Assembly (NCBI GenBank): GCA_947095585.1
Contig: OX352762.1
Span: 92,974,249-93,038,248 of the forward strand
Reading direction: 5' to 3'
Source: Nephrocerus scutellatus
Lineage: Eukaryota; Arthropoda; Insecta; Diptera; Pipunculidae
Length of the DNA: 64,000 nucleotides
In this document: in pieces, positions 58,276 to 64,000 of the stretch
Layout of the letters: each line of letters begins with the position of its first letter
How positions within the stretch are numbered: the stretch's first letter is position 1
Translations under genes and position numbers: made by a program
The notes under the pieces: generated by a model
Told to the model about the DNA's origin: nothing
Databases searched by the model: none
The model's input: only the letters and a program-made list of their open reading frames with translations

Positions 58276-59659
58276 AAATATTTATACCGGTAAATATTAT
58301 GACCGTTTTACCTCAAAACCGTTTGCTTTGACATTTTTTCTTGAATTATTACAGGATAACTAAAATAAGATGCTTATTACAGAATTGTGGAATATAATAA
58401 AAAAATATGGATAAATAATAATTATGGTATTAAATGATTTTGAAATAACAGAATGAAAATATGATGATTATCGCTCTACATTTTATCACGATCCATATTC
58501 CCACAAAGGTATTTTTGTTGCCATTCTCACATTTTGTTGTAAAAAATTTCGAATTCTACAGCCACATAAATGTTCAGAGCACAATCGCTGAGTGTTACCC
58601 AATTTTACCTTATAAATTAAAAATGCAATGCCATGTAACTATAAACAATAGAAAAAAACTTCATTGGGTCAACAGTAAACGTTGTAGTTGATCGTCTCTA
58701 TGTTAGCTTTTGGTCTAAATTAGCGTTTCCTTTCGTTTATAAAGCGCATCTATGTGCTCAAAAATTAATAGATGTTAGTAAGATTCAGATCATAAAAAAA
58801 CAATGTGTGTCACATCACACTTCAGGGATGCGGATTGTTGGACTTGCGATACTTGTGCGGTAGTCGTATTCGTTTTCGTTGTTTTGTCTGCTTGACATAC
58901 GTAGAACAACTAAAGCAACAACGAAATTCCAACACTGAACTCAATTGAAATAATTGGTTATCATACGAGTACTTGACATATAATAAACGCAATAAGAGCA
59001 AAACTATAATTCATTTTTTTAACAGGCAGGGTGGTGTGTGTGGTGTGGCCCAATGCAAATCGCACCTTTGCGTTAATTCTTAATTGAAGGTCAGGACAGA
59101 CAGCGGTTGACTATTACGAGCAATTTGTTTATTTCCCAGCAGCATCAGACAGCATCATTTGTTATTTTCGTCGTCGTTTGTGTCTCAGCATTTTAATTTT
59201 TTCTTCATTTTTATTCAGCGACCGAATATAAATAAAAAATTTCAGTTTTCATTTTATTTAGGTGAAAAAATATATTATACTACAGTCACTGGAATGCGCA
59301 GTCAATGTCGATTTTAGTAGGAAACTTTTTAAAAACACAACAACAATGATATAAATATTTTTTTATCTTGGTTGTTGACAAAATTTGCTCATAAGTTGAA
59401 TAAAATTCGAATTTTTGACGCAGATATGACTTTTTTTTTGTTTAGTAAATTTAAATCAGTAAGATGGAGGAAATTGTTATATCTATTTTCACAGAAATTG
59501 AGTTGTTCATCTAAGACAATGTCAGTAGATTTTATGTATATATTATAGTTTAGTTACTAAAACGAAAGGCTGCAATTTCGGCATTATGAACATTTTTATT
59601 AATTTTTTTTTAGAGAATGTTTAAGGAACATTTCAAATCTTATGAAAAAATACGTTACG
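58276..59659. other. Intron or upstream region, nothing recognised
   Basis: AT-rich unique sequence, no splice-bounded frame. Confidence 0.5.
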
Positions 59660-60560
59660 TTATGGCAACCTCTAACGCGGATGATAATGTCGGGTCCTTA
59701 ACAAAGGCACAGCATGCTGCACGAATGTGATCTGTTGGTATTTTGGTCCATTCTTTACGAAGAGCTGTCTTTAATGCGTTCATACTTTCATATCTTTTTG
59801 TCCAAAATGGACCATATGGAGAAGTCAATCTGGTGTAGTGAAGAAATTAAATTTGGAACGTGATTGTTACGTCAAACGAGTTTTATGTGATGGTGCTGAT
59901 TCATGTTGGACTGTCCAGCGGTTCTTACCAAATTGTCTGTATGCCCAAGGTAGCAACGCATCATAAAATACCCTTTCCTGGTACACTTCTTGATTTACCT
60001 TGACGCCCTGATATATAAAGACTAGCGGAGAACAATCATTTGCAATTACAGCAGCCCAAACCATCAGAGAGGCCGGCGCCTTATTGCGAAGAGCCACCCT
60101 CTTGTCCAAATTGTCGTTGAACTTGCCCTCTAACCACACACGATCACTTTGTTTGCGTACTGTTGAACCGTCAACATTTTCCATCATCATTTGTCAATAT
60201 CTGTCGGATGCTTTTAGCGGGTACATGCAGATTTTTTGCCAGTTTTTTCACACTTTGTCATGGATTCTGCTAAAGTCGTGTCTTTAATTTGGGAACCCTT
60301 TCTGGCGTTATGGCTGATTTTGTAAGGCCACCTCCATGGCGTTTTGCGATGCCACCAATATCGTGTAACGTAGGATGGCCCGATACACAAAGATTTTATT
60401 CACATTCGAATGCTGGAGCTGTTTGGCAATAGCCGGTTGTGACTTTGCAGCCAAAAACATTGCAATCACACTGTTACATTTGAATTATATTTTGAATATT
60501 CCTTTCAAATACGACGTAATCGATATGCTTCTGTAACACTTGTAAACAACATAACAGACT
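59660..60560 (-). mobile_element. mariner/Tc1-type transposase remnant
   Basis: Minus-strand frame (60190 to 59867) reads VWLEGKFNDNLDKRVALRNK, APASLMVWAAV, NQEVYQERVFYDALLPWAYR, the middle of the transposase; the expected Q-D near the second catalytic residue is Q-H here. Decayed N- and C-terminal parts flank it in other frames. Non-functional. Confidence 0.75.
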
Positions 60561-60849
60561 AACGTTTGTCAAAATATGAGCGCGTTTTGGCAGATACAGC
60601 AGTCTGAAGTTAGTTAGTAAAAATTAACGAGCACATAATATTCAAGATATTGTATTTTTAATTTTTAAAAAGATAAATTCATTGAGAATCAAAGAAACTC
60701 TCTGTTTCAAAGTGCAGTAAAAATAACTTTCCTTCAGACAACGCTTTACTAATGTCGGATTCTTTTGGGACAAAAAGAGTAAATAGAGCTCTATACGAAT
60801 CGCTTGAAAAATTGCTTGGCACACAAAATTTCAGACCTTATTGGCCACA

Positions 60850-61440
60850 TCACACAATTTCCATAAGAACATGTCTTATAGGCGCCACAAGCGCCTCACG
60901 CGAAACGCGCCCCACGTTTGTTTTAAAACTAGTTTCACTAAATTTTGACTGGTAGAAGCCGAGATATACGAGTTCCTACCAAAAACTTTCCACTACTATA
61001 GACACACGAGCTAATGTATTCTGCTATGCGAGTGACTACACACCCGTGTATATATATTTAGTTGTAATTCCGTCTAAATATTAATTTATCTTAGAAGCCT
61101 AATAGTATGCAACGTTACATAAGCGATTTCTGGAATTGACTTTTTTACACATTTTACTTTCGATAGCGATGCGTAGATTGAGTAGTTTTTTCAGTTTTCC
61201 CAGGGGTAGTAACCCATATGAATGAAAAAATTACGCTATCACAATTCGAGCGCTAGCCAATTGTTTTAAAACAAGTCCCATCAAATTTTTACTGGTAGAA
61301 GCTAAGATAAACGACACGACAAACAAACGTACACCCGTACAAAAGTACACTCGTACACTCGAAAAATTTTCATGTCCTCTGAATATAAGCTTCGCCCTTC
61401 GGGCTCGCAATTCACAAGAGGGCTGACTCTGAAAAAGCTA
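60850..61440 (+). repeat. Dispersed non-coding repeat, copy 2
   Basis: Complement of 31950-32545. It runs into the start of the open frame at 61372, so the repeat may be the end region of the element that carries that frame. Confidence 0.75.
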
Positions 61441-61641
61441 CTATTGCTTCCTACGAATCTCATACAAATGGCGAATCTTGTCGCCGAGCGTGCTTCTCGT
61501 GCTTATAAACTAATGAAGGAAGATTTGCCACACTCGGTGACCGTCAAAACGATGACAAAGGCACCTGACATAATCAAAATTAATGGCGACTACTTCGATA
61601 AGCCTAAAAGCATGTACGTGATTCAGGATTTGCTACATTGA
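61372..61641 (+). CDS. Unrecognised small ORF, probable transposon remnant
   Basis: 89 codons. Its first part lies in the dispersed repeat, and MANLVAERASRAYKLMKEDL is a likelier natural start. The rest (VTVKTMTKAPDIIKINGDYF) looks like real coding sequence with balanced composition. I do not recognise the family. A frame continuing after the stop (ITTHDIIHRQALASKMLLDK) suggests it was once longer. Confidence 0.4.
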   Translation: MSSEYKLRPSGSQFTRGLTLKKLLLLPTNLIQMANLVAERASRAYKLMKEDLPHSVTVKTMTKAPDIIKINGDYFDKPKSMYVIQDLLH

Positions 61642-61839
61642 TGAAAAAACAAGAACCCGAACGTGATTACAACGCACGACATCATTCATCGACAAGCGCT
61701 TGCTTCAAAGATGTTGTTAGATAAATTAAAATCATTTTAAACGTAGCGATCAAAGACGTCAATTTTGTTAAAGAAAGCGCTTTAAACACACGACATAGAT
61801 ACTCGTATGAGCTCCGATTACGAGCAAGTGCAATACTAT

Positions 61840-62340
61840 ACTGAAGTGTGATGGCCTTGGAAGGATAATACGCTTAAAAGATTGTTTGACCTGAGGGACG
61901 AGGTCAGTGCATATTTGGACGAAAAGAGAAATCCAATTCTTGCGTTATTCCAAGGTAATACAAATCTCCTGGACGTGACGTAAATATCTGATATGTTTTA
62001 ACATCTTAAGGAACTAAATTTACATTTGCAAGGGTCGGGAAAAGAAAATGAGTTCGCAAATATTTTTAACTGTTACGAAATCATGGCAAAGAATTTTTCG
62101 TTCGTCGCTTATGAACGTGGTAAAAGCAGGAAAAGAAGCAATCAACGACCTGATGACATGAATCAACATCTGCAGAGCCTCGATGAAGAATTTTCGAAGT
62201 ACTTTCTGGAGGAAAAAGAAGATGTAGCAGATTTGAAAAATATGATGCGCAATTAATTCACCGTTAATATTACGGAGCTATCAGAAGAATTACAAGAGGC
62301 GGTATCGTTTTGAAACATGACCGCATACTACAGGACAGAT
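61840..62340 (+). mobile_element. hAT-like transposase remnant
   Basis: LKRLFDLRDEVSAYLDEKRN, then HLKELNLHLQGSGKENEFAN, and FSKYFLEEKEDVADLKNM resemble the region of hAT-derived (ZBED5/GTF2IRD2-like) proteins that has L-A-D-I-F-x-H-L-N-E-L-N-L-x-L-Q-G. Several in-frame stops. Confidence 0.6.
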
Positions 62341-62519
62341 ACGATAACTCAACCTCTCACTCCCGAAAAGAATCTCTGATGTAAAATTCTGCTTATGCTT
62401 ATTATCGGCAACATTTGACACTATTTTAAGGTCTGTAGTATGTACCTCAATTATGTCTGGTACGATTTCAAAGCCGAGCTTGGTTCTACTTTTGGGTAGT
62501 CTGCACCTTCGTTTTCAAC

Positions 62520-62720
62520 AATAAAATATTGGGTGGCAGAGGCCGTACAAGCTGCCAAAACAAACATCGCAGTCGTCCACCAAATATGATGACCACGCCA
62601 GAAATGGTGAAGAAAATCCACAAAATAGTTTTGGATGACCGTCGACTGAAAGTGCGCTTGCTTGCAGATATCGAAGGAGTTTCAAAACGTGCTGTACATG
62701 GTATATTGACATCGAAATAG
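62520..62720 (+). mobile_element. mariner fragment, second DNA-binding helix region
   Basis: MMTTPEMVKKIHKIVLDDRR then LKVRLLADIEGVSKRAVHGI is the part that normally follows the segment seen at 12832-12965. Cut off at both sides; its right edge meets LINE sequence. Confidence 0.8.
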
Positions 62721-63240
62721 TTGGTAACTGCAAGGCAGACGAATTAGCTAGAAATGGCACAAAGCATCAACTGCTATCGGAAAGTGCCGGTATAGGAAGG
62801 CCATTATCAACAGTTAATGCATCGGAAAGAGGCGGACACATTAAGTTTGGCCTTTGACGGACTTAATTCGCTTTGGAGGACTGATATCCCTGCCAAGAAC
62901 AGATATGAGAATGACTATAGGTATTTTAACAGGGTACTGTCTTTTTGGAGTACATGCGGGAACGATGGGCTTTGAGTTCAATGACTTCTGTAGATGTTTC
63001 AATGATGTCGAGGAGGAAGAAACAGTGTACATGACCGGCGATTGCAATTGGCGATTGGATATTACACCTTAAACAAATTATCGGACGTCGAAAACTGTAA
63101 AGTGCGAGACATCCTAAAACTTATTAAAACACAAAGTGGGCTTTGTGATAAAAAGGGAAAGGCTTCGATCACAATGGACCGTAACCGGTCTAAGTGTGTA
63201 TAAGCAGCCACCGACCCTAAACCTAAACCTTAACCTTTGG
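62721..63240 (+). mobile_element. RNase H-bearing LINE with (CCTAA)n-type tail, 3' end
   Basis: Decayed RNase H end GNCKADELARNGTKHQLL, then C-terminal region and the tail cctaaacctaaaccttaacc (63217-63236). Confidence 0.7.
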
Positions 63241-63399
63241 GCCATTCCATTGCTAAAGCAAAATGTCTCAACTACAATTAACTCCTACTTTGTACGACAT
63301 TGGCACTAGTGGTTTGGACATCATTCACGACAATTTATCCCTTCCAGGAATATAAGTGTACCAAACCGAATCGAAGAGGGTACAAGAAACCGGAAGGTT

Positions 63400-63940
63400 T
63401 TATTAAACAAATTCCACTCTGAAAACCCGAATTAAATTTAGAAGAGCCAGAAATGATTTTATTGTCTACTTTAGGCGAGTAAAATTTGTATGTGATCTTG
63501 TCGTCAATTCCACGGGAGTTCACAATAACGTTCCAACTGTATGCTTCGTGTTCCACAGCTAGCTTTACGCTAACAGGCTTAGCGTTTCCTCCGCCTGCCA
63601 TATCAAAAATTGAATTATCTTTTGGACGGTTTTACTTTAATACTCGTACAATAGCTAGAGTTTCAATTATTTTAGAATTCATAATTCTTCTGTCCCAGAT
63701 GGTATTCCCACAATAACTTTCTTCTGATGTCTTCCCAAGGAGTTGGAGTTTTCCAGCCTCTGACGAAAAAGGCGAATCGTATATCTAGCCTAGTACTGAG
63801 CTATAGTCCTAACATTCGTACTTTCCAGACCATAAAAACCCTTATTAATCGCCAGCTTTTGCAACACAGTGACAAAGGCAATATAAACAGTTTTTAAGAT
63901 TAAGACAATAATCTTAAATTGGATGACCTTTTAAATGTAC
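63400..63940 (+). mobile_element. CR1/Jockey-like LINE fragment
   Basis: Words matching the linker and RT start of the 27 kb copy: FGRFYFNTRTIARVSIIL and PDGIP-type VFPQ, followed by decayed RT. Broken in all frames. Confidence 0.6.
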
Positions 63941-63949
63941 AAGGTCAGT

Positions 63950-64000
63950 GGGTGTCGTAGCTGAATTAGTTTCTGCATTGGATTACTGAGCGGGAAGTTC
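63950..64000 (+). mobile_element. SINE start, cut by the window edge
   Basis: gtcgtagctgaattagtttctgcattggattactgagcgggaagttc corresponds to the 5' tRNA-like part of the SINE. Confidence 0.6.

Noticed and set aside
55845..64000. Start exon of the longest CAP isoform
   Set aside because: No ATG exon ending in phase 0 could be supported here; it probably lies beyond the window.
1..64000. CRISPR array, operon or other prokaryotic system
   Set aside because: The window is clearly eukaryotic, with spliced genes, SINEs and LINEs; the tandem arrays have no spacer structure.

Overview
The window looks like nuclear DNA of a dipteran insect, most plausibly a true fruit fly (Tephritidae). It is AT-rich, has very long introns with short exons bounded by GT/AG splice sites, and is full of decayed non-LTR retrotransposons, tRNA-derived SINEs and mariner pieces. 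The family-level placement is inference.

One host gene dominates and lies entirely on the minus strand. By reading splice sites and phases I could follow it from about 55.9 kb down to 984. The protein carries a sorbin-homology (SoHo) core (EWYKRLYQTIHK, 25478-25550), YDGIGP...GMPI just before it and SEPEPNYDSDYS just after. This identifies the insect CAP/ponsin/vinexin (SORBS family) adaptor, Drosophila symbol CAP. Exons supported in transcription order: 55844-55916, 54984-55382, an alternative first exon 51026-51074 with 50496-50561, then 29235-29681, 28911-29006, 25663-25802, 25478-25550, 24868-24900, 23793-23958, 18083-18203, 12282-12314, 11228-11296, 7016-7068 and 984-1162. All intron phases from 29681 to 984 agree, so this part of the gene is intact. 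The C-terminal SH3 exons are not seen and should lie left of base 1; the most upstream exons should lie right of base 64000. Further possible first exons on the same strand are at 42782-42860, 34545-34663 and 33445-33496, the last coding for a signal-peptide-like start.

The introns hold the rest. 0-6 kb: a terminal-inverted-repeat element, a satellite of about 120-bp units, an inverted-repeat pair around a LINE piece. 9-16 kb: LINE, SINE and mariner fragments and two tandem-repeat blocks. 19-24 kb: a SINE, a LINE with its catalytic core deleted, a CR1 piece and an RNase H-bearing LINE. 26.6-28.6 kb: a CR1 element. 30-50 kb: LINE fragments of several families, with two insertions still bracketed by target-site duplications, plus SINEs. 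51.2-52.0 kb: a tandem duplication immediately upstream of the alternative first exon. 52-58 kb: CR1, SINE and RTE-like pieces. 59.6-64 kb: mariner, a hAT-like remnant, an unrecognised small ORF, and more LINE/SINE debris. No complete autonomous element was found. All clade names for LINEs are from motif recognition, not from a phylogeny.
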